Positions 56,032 through 63,857 of a DNA stretch of 64,000 bases are shown one piece after another (the first letter of the stretch is position 1; every line of letters starts with the position of its first letter). The translations under genes and the position numbers were made by a program. The stretch is taken from positions 1-64,000 of the forward strand of contig CACYNH010000005.1 of the NCBI GenBank assembly GCA_902775735.1, in the 5' to 3' direction. The stretch comes from an uncultured Erysipelotrichaceae bacterium. GTDB lineage: Bacteria; Bacillota_I; Bacilli_A; Erysipelotrichales; Erysipelotrichaceae. The notes under the pieces are model-generated. The model did no database searches, was not told the DNA's origin, and was given only the letters and a program-made list of their open reading frames with translations.

Positions 56032-57210
56032 ATGGAAGAGAATGAAATCCGCGAGAAAAATGATCTGAATATTCCCTTTTCAAAGAAACCGGAAGAGCCT
56101 GCTGTCAAGCCTGTCATAAAGGAAAAACGGAAGAAGAAACCCGGGATTCCGGCGCCGGCCTGGTTCGGCATCGGCTGCGCCGCGGTCATCGGGGCCATGC
56201 TGATCGGATGGCATGTCAGGGAAAAGATCCTGGGCGAGGAGATTGTCTTACTGGATACCTCCGTGCCTGTTTTTGCCGGCTATTCCAGCGGCGGCTATCT
56301 GGCTGAGGATTTCGCGCCGGAGGAAAACGCCCTGAAGCTTCTTGAGGAAGAAGTGAATGAACGCCGGGAAAAAGGAAGATCCACGGATGATCTGGAAAAG
56401 CTGATCCGTTCGGTCTCCTGCAATTTCGAAAAGGCGTCGGGCTATTCGAACAACGAGAATCTTGTCTATGCCTGCACCTATGATCAGCAGGCGGCGGAAA
56501 ATGCCGGGATCCGTTTTACAAACACAATGAAAACCTATACGGTTTCCGGTCTGCCTGAATACGCGGTGCTTGATGTGTTCAGCGGCGTCAGCGCCGACTG
56601 GGTTCTTTCCGATTCGGGACTTTCAATCGGCATCAGCTCCCCGGCTGAATACAGGGACATGGGCATCACCTACTCCTACAGCTTTGAGGGGGAGGAATAT
56701 AACGGGGAAACCGTGAACATCCATGCCGAGTTTGATCAGAATGTGTTAATGTCCTACGGCTATGTGGTCAATGACGATGAAATCACATGGCAGTTAGGTC
56801 CGATGCCGGAAGCGGTCAGTGAAGCTGAAATGCTCAGCGAGGAGGAAAAGAACCTGCTGATTGAGGAGCTGCACACTAAGCTGGAATCGGAAGTCGCCGG
56901 CTGTTCGAACCGGGCAACCCTGTCCGCCTTCACCGGCACCTACAGCATTGTCATCAATTCAATTGAAAAAGCCTCAATTGAAAAAACCGTGATCAGCTGG
57001 TTTGAGGACATTCCCTCCTTCCGGATCACGTTTGATCTTTCGGTCAGCTCGGATTTCCCGATCGGCGATTATACATCATTCACAGCTTCATATACAGGCC
57101 GCATCTACCGGATGGGAGACGGCTCCATCCGCTTCCTGACCAACACGGTCCACGCCTGTGAATTCAGCGGATTCTTCGGTGCCTACAGTCTCAAAGAAAC
57201 CGGAGAATAA
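56032..57210 (+). CDS. Hypothetical membrane-anchored extracytoplasmic protein
   Basis: 392-aa protein that I cannot assign. A charged cytosolic tail (about 1-40, Lys/Glu/Pro rich) is followed by one membrane helix (FGIGCAAVIGAMLIGWHV, about 47-64). A large extracytoplasmic part has two similar beta-rich halves: DVFSGVSADWVLSDSG and later ITYSYSFEGEEYNGE with Cys at two places. The start at 56032 is set by the promoter 6 nt upstream; an in-frame ATG at 56017 lies inside the -10 region. No Shine-Dalgarno. Confidence 0.75.
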   Translation: MEENEIREKNDLNIPFSKKPEEPAVKPVIKEKRKKKPGIPAPAWFGIGCAAVIGAMLIGWHVREKILGEEIVLLDTSVPVFAGYSSGGYLAEDFAPEENALKLLEEEVNERREKGRSTDDLEKLIRSVSCNFEKASGYSNNENLVYACTYDQQAAENAGIRFTNTMKTYTVSGLPEYAVLDVFSGVSADWVLSDSGLSIGISSPAEYRDMGITYSYSFEGEEYNGETVNIHAEFDQNVLMSYGYVVNDDEITWQLGPMPEAVSEAEMLSEEEKNLLIEELHTKLESEVAGCSNRATLSAFTGTYSIVINSIEKASIEKTVISWFEDIPSFRITFDLSVSSDFPIGDYTSFTASYTGRIYRMGDGSIRFLTNTVHACEFSGFFGAYSLKETGE

Positions 57211-57249
57211 GAAAAAACAGACCAAAACCGCTAAATTATACTATTATGT

Positions 57250-57263
57250 TGATAGCGCTTACA
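57250..57263 (+). promoter_or_regulatory. cre-like CcpA site upstream of PTS IIB
   Basis: TGATAGCGCTTACA matches the cre consensus TGWAARCGYTWNCW with one mismatch. It lies at or after the -10-like stretch (TATACTATTATG), where CcpA binding usually represses. Confidence 0.65.
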
Positions 57264-57301
57264 GAGTAAGCATGAAAAGTCATAATTCAGGAGGTTTTGA
57301 A

Positions 57302-57610
57302 ATGGCTGATAAGAGAATCGTATTATTCTGCGCCGGCGGCATGTCCACATCCCTGCTGGTCAACAAAATGAGAGACGCTGCCGCTGCGGCAGGCAAAAAC
57401 TACAGCATCGACGCTTACGGACTTTCTTCCGTTGAAGAGCACGGTCCGGAAGCTGACTGCATCCTTCTCGGTCCGCAGGTCCGCTACGCGTTAAAGCAGC
57501 TGCAGGCCAAGTTCCCGGGTAAGCCGATCGACGGCATTGACATGAGAGTCTACGGCATGATGGACGGCAAGGGCGCCATCGAGATCGCCAGAAAGCTTCT
57601 CAACGACTGA
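57302..57610 (+). CDS. PTS IIB component, lactose/cellobiose family
   Basis: Small cytosolic phosphocarrier (102 aa) that passes phosphate from IIA to a IIC-bound beta-glucoside. The active Cys is in VLFCAGGMSTSLLVNKM (about residue 9), followed by the family end LLGPQVRYALKQLQ and GMMDGKGAIEIARKLL. RBS AGGAGG, 6 nt. No IIA or IIC gene is adjacent, and a GNAT gene on the other strand follows, so it is an orphan. It may serve the same sugars as the broken GH1 gene at 16973. Confidence 0.93.
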   Translation: MADKRIVLFCAGGMSTSLLVNKMRDAAAAAGKNYSIDAYGLSSVEEHGPEADCILLGPQVRYALKQLQAKFPGKPIDGIDMRVYGMMDGKGAIEIARKLLND

Positions 57611-57621
57611 TCATTCCATTT

Positions 57622-57643
57622 AAAAAGCGGCGGTGCCGCTTTT
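57622..57643 (+). terminator. Terminator of the PTS IIB gene
   Basis: AAAAGCGGC / GCCGCTTTT hairpin; near-symmetric, so it may also end the minus-strand GNAT gene. Confidence 0.8.
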
Positions 57644-57646
57644 AGT

Positions 57647-58144
57647 TTAGTTTGCGATGATTTCGTAGGCAAGTCTTGGATCGTTGTCGGTTGTGACATA
57701 AATGATGCCGCAGTATGTGAAGCCTAGTTTTTTCAGACAGTTCTGCATGACCCAGTTGTCGCCATGGGTGTCCATTCTTAAGTGGCCGCACTGATTAATC
57801 GCCCATTTGATGCAGAAGGAGCCTGCCCCTTTGACGGTATGGGCGGAAGCGATGCGGTGGACAACCCCGTAGGTCTCATCTCCGATCCACTTTCCTTCGA
57901 TCGTGTCGTAGGTTGACTCAATCCTTTCCCCGTGATCGTAGAAGAAGACGGCGGCGATGGTTCCATTGTCCCGGCAGACATAGCTTCTGCCGGTTTCGAT
58001 ATCCTTTTCAATCAGTTCACGGGGCGGCCAGCCATAGGCGCTCCACTGTCTCGGATTGCCGTGCTCGCGCATGAACTTCCTGGCTCCGGCATAGATCGCC
58101 ATGACCTCATCGAGATCTTCAGGCCTTGTTCTTTCGATTTCCAT
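57647..58144 (-). CDS. GNAT family N-acetyltransferase
   Basis: 165-aa GNAT protein. The segments RPEDLDEVMAIYAGARKFM (start), IAAVFFYDHGE, VVHRIASAHTVKGAGSF (acetyl-CoA site) and a C-terminal LKKLGFTYCGIIYV fit the fold; substrate unknown. The start at 58144 has AGGAG 7 nt upstream. It overlaps the end of nth by 26 nt, so it is the last gene of dnaD-nth-GNAT. Confidence 0.88.
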   Translation of the reverse strand: MEIERTRPEDLDEVMAIYAGARKFMREHGNPRQWSAYGWPPRELIEKDIETGRSYVCRDNGTIAAVFFYDHGERIESTYDTIEGKWIGDETYGVVHRIASAHTVKGAGSFCIKWAINQCGHLRMDTHGDNWVMQNCLKKLGFTYCGIIYVTTDNDPRLAYEIIAN

Positions 58145-58796
58145 CCGGTTTCTCCTGCTCTTTGAAGTGCTTATTTTTCTCATGGCAGATTTTCGTGAAC
58201 GGGCAGCGGTCACATTCGGGATTGCGGCTGTGGCAGAGATAGCGGCCGAAGAAGATCATCTGATGATGGGTTTTGATCCATCTTTCCTTCGGGACTTTTC
58301 TTTTGAGTTTTCTTTCGATCGTGTCCACGTCATCCTTGCTGTAGGCTAGACCGAGCCTTTTCGAAACACGTGAGACATGGGTATCGACAGCCAGGGCGGG
58401 AATGCCGAAACATTCGCTCTGGATGACATTGGCGCACTTTCTGCCCACCCCTGCCAGCGTGGTCAGCTCTTCAATGGTCTCCGGGATTTTCCCGTCATAC
58501 TGATCAATGACTCCTTTGGCGAAGCCTTTGATGGACCTTGCTTTGTTGCGGTAAAGACCAAGGGAAGAGATGGCTGCCTCAAGGTCTTTAAGATCAGCTT
58601 TTGCCAGCGATTCAAGATCGGGGTATTTTTCAAACAGGGCCGGAGTGACACGGTTGACCGAAGCGTCGGTTGTCTGGGCGCTTAAGATCACCGCCACCGC
58701 CATTTCATAGGGATTGCGATGAACAAGCTCACACTGCGCGTCTGGATAAAGCTTATCAAGATGGGAAAGGATTTCTTCAGGGGTCATGTGTTCCAT
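58119..58796 (-). CDS. nth: Endonuclease III
   Basis: DNA glycosylase/AP lyase that removes oxidised pyrimidines. The 225-aa protein has the helix-hairpin-helix LTTLAGVGRKCANVI with the catalytic Lys (about 118), the Asp in AVDTHVSRV, and the [4Fe-4S] ligands in CHSRNPECDRCPFTKIC (about 188-204). It follows dnaD, the standard Firmicute order. Confidence 0.96.
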   Translation of the reverse strand: MEHMTPEEILSHLDKLYPDAQCELVHRNPYEMAVAVILSAQTTDASVNRVTPALFEKYPDLESLAKADLKDLEAAISSLGLYRNKARSIKGFAKGVIDQYDGKIPETIEELTTLAGVGRKCANVIQSECFGIPALAVDTHVSRVSKRLGLAYSKDDVDTIERKLKRKVPKERWIKTHHQMIFFGRYLCHSRNPECDRCPFTKICHEKNKHFKEQEKPDGNRKNKA

Positions 58797-58799
58797 GTC

Positions 58800-59333
58800 T
58801 CATGCCTCCCCTTCGATCATCTCGACGGTTCTTCCTTCTGTTTTCCAGTCATTGAGGATTTTATCAATATAATTGATGGAAAGATGCTGGTAGGCGGACG
58901 CCTGGCGCAGCGCGTAGAGGATGAGTTTTTTATCTGTTGTCCGGTTCCAGTCGGAAATCTTTGTCATTTCCATGTTGGAAAGCGGACGGCCGAATTCGGT
59001 TTCGAATGTGTCGAACAGGGAGGAGTCAAGAACCCTTTCGCTTCTGGCTGTATCGGTGTCGAACAGACCGTTCAGGATAAAGCGCACCTTTTTCGCGCTG
59101 GCTCTGATTTCCAAATACTTTTTGGCGCACAGGGTTGAGATGGACTGGTCCACCTGTTCCATGGTCAGACCTGTTTTTTTATGAAGGATTTCCATTGTGA
59201 CGGGAATGTTATGCTCATTGAAAAAATCGATCAGAAGCACAAGGATTGTTTCGTTTGCGTCAAGTCCGAGCAGTTCAAGGTGATCCAGGATCCAGTCTCT
59301 GCGGTTTACGAAATTCTGTTCATACCACTTCAT
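58800..59333 (-). CDS. dnaD: DnaD-like replication initiation protein
   Basis: Primosome component that opens the origin with DnaB/DnaI. The 177-aa protein has an N-terminal winged helix (LGLDANETILVLLIDFFNEHNIPVT) seen as ANETILVLLIDFFNEH, and a C-terminal DnaB_2-type domain (TFETEFGRPLSNMEM, then INYIDKILNDWKTEG) with the YxxxIxxxW pattern. RBS GAGG. First gene of dnaD-nth-GNAT. Confidence 0.92.
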   Translation of the reverse strand: MKWYEQNFVNRRDWILDHLELLGLDANETILVLLIDFFNEHNIPVTMEILHKKTGLTMEQVDQSISTLCAKKYLEIRASAKKVRFILNGLFDTDTARSERVLDSSLFDTFETEFGRPLSNMEMTKISDWNRTTDKKLILYALRQASAYQHLSINYIDKILNDWKTEGRTVEMIEGEA

Positions 59334-59443
59334 AAAAAACCTCTTTGCGTGTAACCGCTATTATAAATTACGCGGAAATATGAATTCAATGAAAACTATC
59401 TGTTTCATTGCTTATTTGACTCTTTTGGAGTATTTTTTACCCG

Positions 59444-60295
59444 ATGGGTTCTTATCTGATACTGACACTTTCGATTATTCTCTGGGGATCTTCGGTCGTC
59501 GCGACCAGGATCGCCGGTTTTTCGATCGGGCCGGTAGCGCTCGCGTTTTTCAGGATCGCGATCGCCGCTGTTCTGATGAGCGCCATCCGGCTGTTTTCAA
59601 AAGAGAAAAAGAAAAGACCTGCGGGAAAGGATATGAAACTGATCGCCCTTTCGGCACTGCTTGGCATCACGTTTTATTACATGATCGAAAACCTGGGGAT
59701 CATGATGACAGCCGCCTCCACCGCCTCGATGATTTCCGGCTCCTATCCGGCGATCACACTGGCACTGGGTTTTGCCTTCTTCCATGAAAAGATCACCGTT
59801 TCAAGAGTGGCGGGCATTCTTCTTTCCATGGCAGGCATCGGCGTGCTGACATTTTCCGCTGGAGGATCCTCTTCCCTGCTTGGCATCGGATTGCTGGTGC
59901 TGGATGGAGTCTTCTGGGCTCTGTACAATTACATGGTGCAGGCGATCTCGGATGAGCTTGACGCCTTTACGATCAGCTGGTATCAGACGCTGTGGGCGGC
60001 GCTGTTCTATCTGCCCTTCCTGTTTCTGGAAAAAGGCGGTATGCCTGCGCTGGATATGACTTCCATTCTGTGCATTCTTTATCTTGGGGCGGGCTGTTCC
60101 ACCCTTGCCTATATTCTCTATAACGCCGGTCTGCGGGGTGTTTCGGCTTTCGCAGCCGCGACCCTTCTGAACCTGATGCCTTTATCCGGAACAGTTCTTT
60201 CGGCGCTCATCCTCCATGAAACGGTCAGCTTAAGATCGTGGTTTGGGGGCGCATTGATCATTGCCGGCGTTGTCATTGCCAACCGCAGAAAGTGA
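59444..60295 (+). CDS. EamA/DMT-family transporter
   Basis: Ten-segment drug/metabolite transporter (283 aa), with two EamA repeats (about 5-135 and 143-280). The first contains ILWGSSVVATRI and YYMIENLGIMMTAAS; the second contains LLVLDGVFWALYNYM. Substrate unknown. A weak -10 (TATTTT) ends 7 nt before the ATG and a GGAG lies 13 nt before it, so neither leadered nor leaderless initiation is clear. Confidence 0.9.
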   Translation: MGSYLILTLSIILWGSSVVATRIAGFSIGPVALAFFRIAIAAVLMSAIRLFSKEKKKRPAGKDMKLIALSALLGITFYYMIENLGIMMTAASTASMISGSYPAITLALGFAFFHEKITVSRVAGILLSMAGIGVLTFSAGGSSSLLGIGLLVLDGVFWALYNYMVQAISDELDAFTISWYQTLWAALFYLPFLFLEKGGMPALDMTSILCILYLGAGCSTLAYILYNAGLRGVSAFAAATLLNLMPLSGTVLSALILHETVSLRSWFGGALIIAGVVIANRRK

Positions 60296-60321
60296 GCATT
60301 CCTTTTTAAATCGGGGTTTGC

Positions 60322-60327
60322 TAGAAT
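60322..60327 (+). promoter_or_regulatory. Extended -10 of the 60335 gene
   Basis: TGC-TAGAAT, ending 7 nt before the ATG. Same element as the pyr promoter. Confidence 0.6.
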
Positions 60328-60334
60328 ATTGTTT

Positions 60335-60832
60335 ATGCTGAAGAAAGTAGTTTACGCGCTTCTGGCGCTTTTAGTTGCTTACAGCTGCGGCGTTGTCACC
60401 TTCCGCATTTTTGAGCCGAAGACTGACGCCAACGTGGTTGAGGAAAGCGCATATCTTGATTATGACTCCCTGAAGGAATATGTCATGAGCACCGGTGAAT
60501 CGGTGACCCATTACCTTTTCTTCTATTCCAGGGAAGACAATGACAGCGTCTATGTCAAAAACACGGTCTTAGCGACTGTGACAGCTGATACGCAGATGCA
60601 GATCGACAAGATTATCGAAACCGTCGATATCACTTCCCTGCAGCAGAATATGACCGATGGCAAGCTGAGCGCCGACTGGGGCATTTCAAGATATCCCGCC
60701 TTCGCGGCGGTGACTGTCGCCGACGGAGCGCCGGTTGTGCTGAACTCGCTTGAATATGACGGGGAGATCCCGCTTTCCGCCGCCCAGGTTGAAGAGTGGC
60801 TGCGGCTGAACGGTCTGATCAATTCAAACTGA
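60335..60832 (+). CDS. Membrane-anchored protein, thioredoxin-like fold possible
   Basis: 165-aa protein with an N-terminal membrane anchor (VVYALLALLVAYSCGVV). The outer part has the order of a thioredoxin fold: HYLFFYSREDND strand, a helix, then ISRYPAFAAVTVADG, where YP sits at the cis-Pro position; there is no CxxC. It is therefore unlikely to be a disulfide enzyme. No RBS; the promoter -10 is 7 nt upstream (leaderless). Function unknown. Confidence 0.7.
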   Translation: MLKKVVYALLALLVAYSCGVVTFRIFEPKTDANVVEESAYLDYDSLKEYVMSTGESVTHYLFFYSREDNDSVYVKNTVLATVTADTQMQIDKIIETVDITSLQQNMTDGKLSADWGISRYPAFAAVTVADGAPVVLNSLEYDGEIPLSAAQVEEWLRLNGLINSN

Positions 60833-60862
60833 ACATCCTGAAAAAGGATGTTTTCTTTTGTG
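60832..60862 (+). terminator. Terminator of the 60335 gene
   Basis: AACATCCT / AGGATGTT hairpin with a GAAAA-type loop and TTCTTTT tail. Confidence 0.8.
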
Positions 60863-60863
60863 A

Positions 60864-60892
60864 AAAAATACAGCGGATCTTCCGCTGTATGA
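60864..60892 (-). terminator. Terminator of the yhbY-to-aldo/keto reductase cluster
   Basis: Minus-strand ATACAGCGGA / TCCGCTGTAT hairpin with T5. Confidence 0.85.
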
Positions 60893-60914
60893 TGAATCAT
60901 TCTTTATTCTGTTT

Positions 60915-61880
60915 TTAACGTGCGCCCTGCACCTTGTGGGGAAGATAGAATTCTTCAAGAGCTGTGATTTCCTCTTCCGAAAGCTTCAGCTCATACGCTT
61001 TTGAAGCGTCGAGGAAATGGTTCTTTTTCGTGGCGCCGACAATCGGTGCGGCCGCTCCTCTGGCGTACAGCCAGGCAAGAGCGACGCAGGCCATGGAGAC
61101 ATTTCTTTCTTCAGCGATTGCAGCGACGCGGTCCACGATCAGCTGATCCTGACTTTCCGTGCGGTCATATTTGGCTGCGGACATGCGGTCGGTGCGGCTG
61201 CGCAGGGAATCGGTGCGCCATTTCTGATGGGAGAGATGGCCGCCGGCCAACGGACTGTAGGGAATGAGGGAAACATTGTACTGTCTGCAGACAGGAATCA
61301 GTTCCCTTTCGTCTTCGCGGTAGAGCAGGTTGTAATGATTCTGCATCGTCACAAACTTTGTCCAGCCGTTTGTCTCAGCGCACAGCTGCAGGTTGTGAAA
61401 CTGATAGCCGTACATCGCCGAAGCGCCAAGATATCTCACCTTTCCTTCCTGCACAAGTTCATTGAGGGTTTCCATCGTTTCCTCAATGGGCGTGTCATAG
61501 TCGAAGCGGTGGATCTGATAGAGGTCGAGATAATCGGTGCCGAGCCTGGTCAGGCTGCCTTCGATTTCTCTTCTGATCGCTTCGCGGGAAAGTTTTCCTT
61601 CATTGAAATAGACCTTGGAGGCAAGGATGATCTGATTCCTTGGAATCCCGAGGTTTCTGATGGCTTTGCCGATATATTCTTCGCTTGTGCCGCCGGAATA
61701 CTGGTTGGCGGTGTCGATGAAGTTGACGCCAAGATCATAAGCGAAAGCGATCATCTCCTGCGTATCCGCTTCATTGAGCGTCCACTCATGGAATTCGGAT
61801 GAGGCTTTGCCGAAGGACATTCCCCCTACAGCAATTCTTGAAACTTCCAGGTCACTGTTTCCAAGCTTTACATATTCCAT
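60915..61880 (-). CDS. Aldo/keto reductase
   Basis: NAD(P)H-dependent carbonyl reductase. The 321-aa TIM barrel has the catalytic set Asp-Tyr-Lys-His in FIDTANQYSGG (about 53-63), ILASKVYF and YQIHRFDYDTP, plus the cofactor end IVGATKKNHFLDAS. Substrate unknown. It begins 13 nt inside the end of cinA, so it is in the same unit. Confidence 0.94.
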   Translation of the reverse strand: MEYVKLGNSDLEVSRIAVGGMSFGKASSEFHEWTLNEADTQEMIAFAYDLGVNFIDTANQYSGGTSEEYIGKAIRNLGIPRNQIILASKVYFNEGKLSREAIRREIEGSLTRLGTDYLDLYQIHRFDYDTPIEETMETLNELVQEGKVRYLGASAMYGYQFHNLQLCAETNGWTKFVTMQNHYNLLYREDERELIPVCRQYNVSLIPYSPLAGGHLSHQKWRTDSLRSRTDRMSAAKYDRTESQDQLIVDRVAAIAEERNVSMACVALAWLYARGAAAPIVGATKKNHFLDASKAYELKLSEEEITALEEFYLPHKVQGAR

Positions 61881-62680
61881 GCCTGATCCTCCCTGTAAAC
61901 ATCGGCGATGTATTCACGGCCGATCGCGTCGGCGCACTTTTCGATCATTGGCTCGATCATTTCAATCGCTTTTTCTTCATCTGTTGCTCTGGCGGTGATG
62001 CGGATGAGATTGCCGTCTTCTTTGATATAGGTGGCAACGGTCGGATTTTCACTGTCGAGCAGCTCCCCGAGGCGGGAAGCGACAGGCGCTTCGCCGACCG
62101 CGGAAACCGGAGCCTGATCAAAGCCGAGCAGTTTAATATCAACCGAGACAAGCACCTGGCCGGAAAGTTTCTTCAGATACGGAATGCAGTATTCCTCAAA
62201 CATCGGTTTCATTTCTTTCGGAACGCCGGGAAGTAAAATGCAGCGTCTGCCGTGATCTTCCATGATCGAGCCCGGGGAAAGGCCGTGGTGGTTATGAAGG
62301 ATGATGGAATCATCCGGCACAACAGCGCATTTGAGCAGGCTGGCTTTCCACTCATCGGAGTCGCTTCTTGAAAGAGCTGCCCCCATCATTTCAACTGTCT
62401 TTTCATCGGTGACAGGCTTTTTGTTGAAATAGGCGATGATCATCTCTCTTGTGATGTCGTCCTTTGTCGGGCCAAGGCCGCCGGTCAGGATGCACAGTTC
62501 CGCCCTTGAGTAAGCGATGTCAAGGACCGAGCGGATGCGCTCAGGATTGTCACCGACGGTTGTCTGGAAATGAACCTCGATGCCAAGGTCTGCCAGCTGT
62601 TTTGAAAGATACTGGGCGTTGGTGTTGACGATGTTGCCGAGAAGAAGCTCGGTTCCGACACTGATAATTTCCGCGATCAT
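61868..62680 (-). CDS. CinA-like molybdopterin-binding-domain protein, short form
   Basis: 270-aa protein of the COG1058 (CinA N-terminal) type: AEIISVGTELLLGNIVNTNA at the start, LCILTGGLGPTKDDITREM, then LPGVPKEMKPMFEEY. Full CinA has a second domain of about 160 residues with NMN deamidase activity; it is missing here. The N-terminal domain is a proposed ADP-ribose pyrophosphatase. The start at 62680 has AAGGAAA upstream. Between rsfS and the reductase. Confidence 0.9.
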   Translation of the reverse strand: MIAEIISVGTELLLGNIVNTNAQYLSKQLADLGIEVHFQTTVGDNPERIRSVLDIAYSRAELCILTGGLGPTKDDITREMIIAYFNKKPVTDEKTVEMMGAALSRSDSDEWKASLLKCAVVPDDSIILHNHHGLSPGSIMEDHGRRCILLPGVPKEMKPMFEEYCIPYLKKLSGQVLVSVDIKLLGFDQAPVSAVGEAPVASRLGELLDSENPTVATYIKEDGNLIRITARATDEEKAIEMIEPMIEKCADAIGREYIADVYREDQAWNM

Positions 62681-62710
62681 AGTTTCCTTCTCTACGAAAA
62701 ACAGCACTGG

Positions 62711-63064
62711 TTACAGCGCTGCCTCTTTTGTTTCAAGTCTGGTCTGAGGCTGGTCGGCCCATAAGGCCTCAAGACGGTAGGTTTTTCTTGTTTCATCGGT
62801 GAAGATGTGGACGATGACTTCGTTGAGGTCAACGAGCACCCATGTGCTGTCCTTTTCGCCTTCGCGGACTCTGACGTCATAGCCGTATTTCGCGGCTTCC
62901 TGCTCGACAAATTCAGCCAGCGACTGGGCGTGGCGGACGTTTCTGGCGGTGGCGATCACAAAATAATCCGTGAACGGGCTGACGGCTGACATATCGATGG
63001 TGACGATATCCTCACCGAGTTTTTCATCAAGTGTTTTTAATACAATATCAAGAAGTTCAGACAT
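62711..63064 (-). CDS. rsfS: Ribosomal silencing factor RsfS
   Basis: Binds L14 and blocks subunit joining in slow growth. 117 aa: DIVTIDMSAVSPFTDYFVIATA (cited as SPFTDYFVIATA, about 29-40), then WVLVDLNEVIVHIFTDETR. The start at 63064 has GGAGGGAA upstream and overlaps the yqeK stop by 8 nt. Confidence 0.96.
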   Translation of the reverse strand: MSELLDIVLKTLDEKLGEDIVTIDMSAVSPFTDYFVIATARNVRHAQSLAEFVEQEAAKYGYDVRVREGEKDSTWVLVDLNEVIVHIFTDETRKTYRLEALWADQPQTRLETKEAAL

Positions 63065-63857
63065 GAATTCCCTCCGTTTCAAGTATATACGCTTTTGACT
63101 CTTCGCGTATCAGATTTGCGGCCGCTTTGAGATCTTTTTCCGCCAGCGCTCTCTGCTTTGAAACATCATATCCCCTTAACGGTTCGATTTTATCGGCGAT
63201 ATAGAGCAGATACGCCCAGTCTGTATGACCGTCGCCGATTGTATGATGTTCCATGGCGTAAGCGATGTCCGGATCCTCAAGGCAGAGACTCTGCTTTGCG
63301 TAAATGACGCCGGTATAGCTGTGCCAGACCTTGGGCGAAATGCTGAGCCATTCCGGCTTGTAAATCTCAATGATCTTCCGGTTGGCTTCATCGCTGAATC
63401 CCTTTGTCAGATCATGCAGCATGCCCATGACCCAGGCCTTCTTTTCATCCATGTGATGCACTGCCGCCAGCTGCCGGCAGACTTCAGCCACCGAGCATGT
63501 ATGGGCATAGCGGTGGGGATTGCACATGGCTTTTGCGGTTGCATTCAGATAATACCCTTCTCTGATCAGTTCACCCCGGATGCCGTAAGCCGCTTTGCGG
63601 TATTCCCCTTTGCGGATTTCTTCCTCATCCGCCGGTGTGAGCGTTTCAGCGTCTTTCACTTCAGAAGTGACATGCAGGTGACGGTAAGGCGCCAGGGCTT
63701 TTTTCAATAAGCGCGTGCGGAGTTCTTTTGAAAGAACCCCTTCTTCATTCACGGCAAGATACAGATCATGAGCGCCATGTTCTCTCTGGTACGCAAGAGC
63801 GGCCTCAATCTCCTTCTGCGAGACGGGGTCGAAGGAAGAAAGCAGAACAGAACTCAT
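63057..63857 (-). CDS. yqeK: YqeK-type HD phosphohydrolase with degenerate NadD-like N-terminus
   Basis: HD-domain hydrolase, probably splitting Ap4A symmetrically. The HD part (about residues 105-266) has HRYAHTCSVAEV, MLHDLTKG, HSYTG, MEHHTIG and YIADKIEPLRG, all metal or fold positions. YqeK is normally about 190 aa; here about 105 extra N-terminal residues start with VLLSSFDPVSQKEIEAALAY and continue with RTRLLKKALAPYRHLHV and RGELIREGYYLN. These resemble a shortened NadD whose HxGH motif is lost (FDPVSQKE instead of FDPxHxGH). In many Firmicutes nadD lies exactly between yhbY and yqeK. Overlaps the yhbY stop by 4 nt. Confidence 0.88.
   Translation of the reverse strand: MSSVLLSSFDPVSQKEIEAALAYQREHGAHDLYLAVNEEGVLSKELRTRLLKKALAPYRHLHVTSEVKDAETLTPADEEEIRKGEYRKAAYGIRGELIREGYYLNATAKAMCNPHRYAHTCSVAEVCRQLAAVHHMDEKKAWVMGMLHDLTKGFSDEANRKIIEIYKPEWLSISPKVWHSYTGVIYAKQSLCLEDPDIAYAMEHHTIGDGHTDWAYLLYIADKIEPLRGYDVSKQRALAEKDLKAAANLIREESKAYILETEGIHV

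Noticed and set aside
59408-59446. EamA transporter as a leaderless gene
   Set aside because: The -10 (TATTTT) is weak and a GGAG lies upstream, so the case is not strong enough to count.
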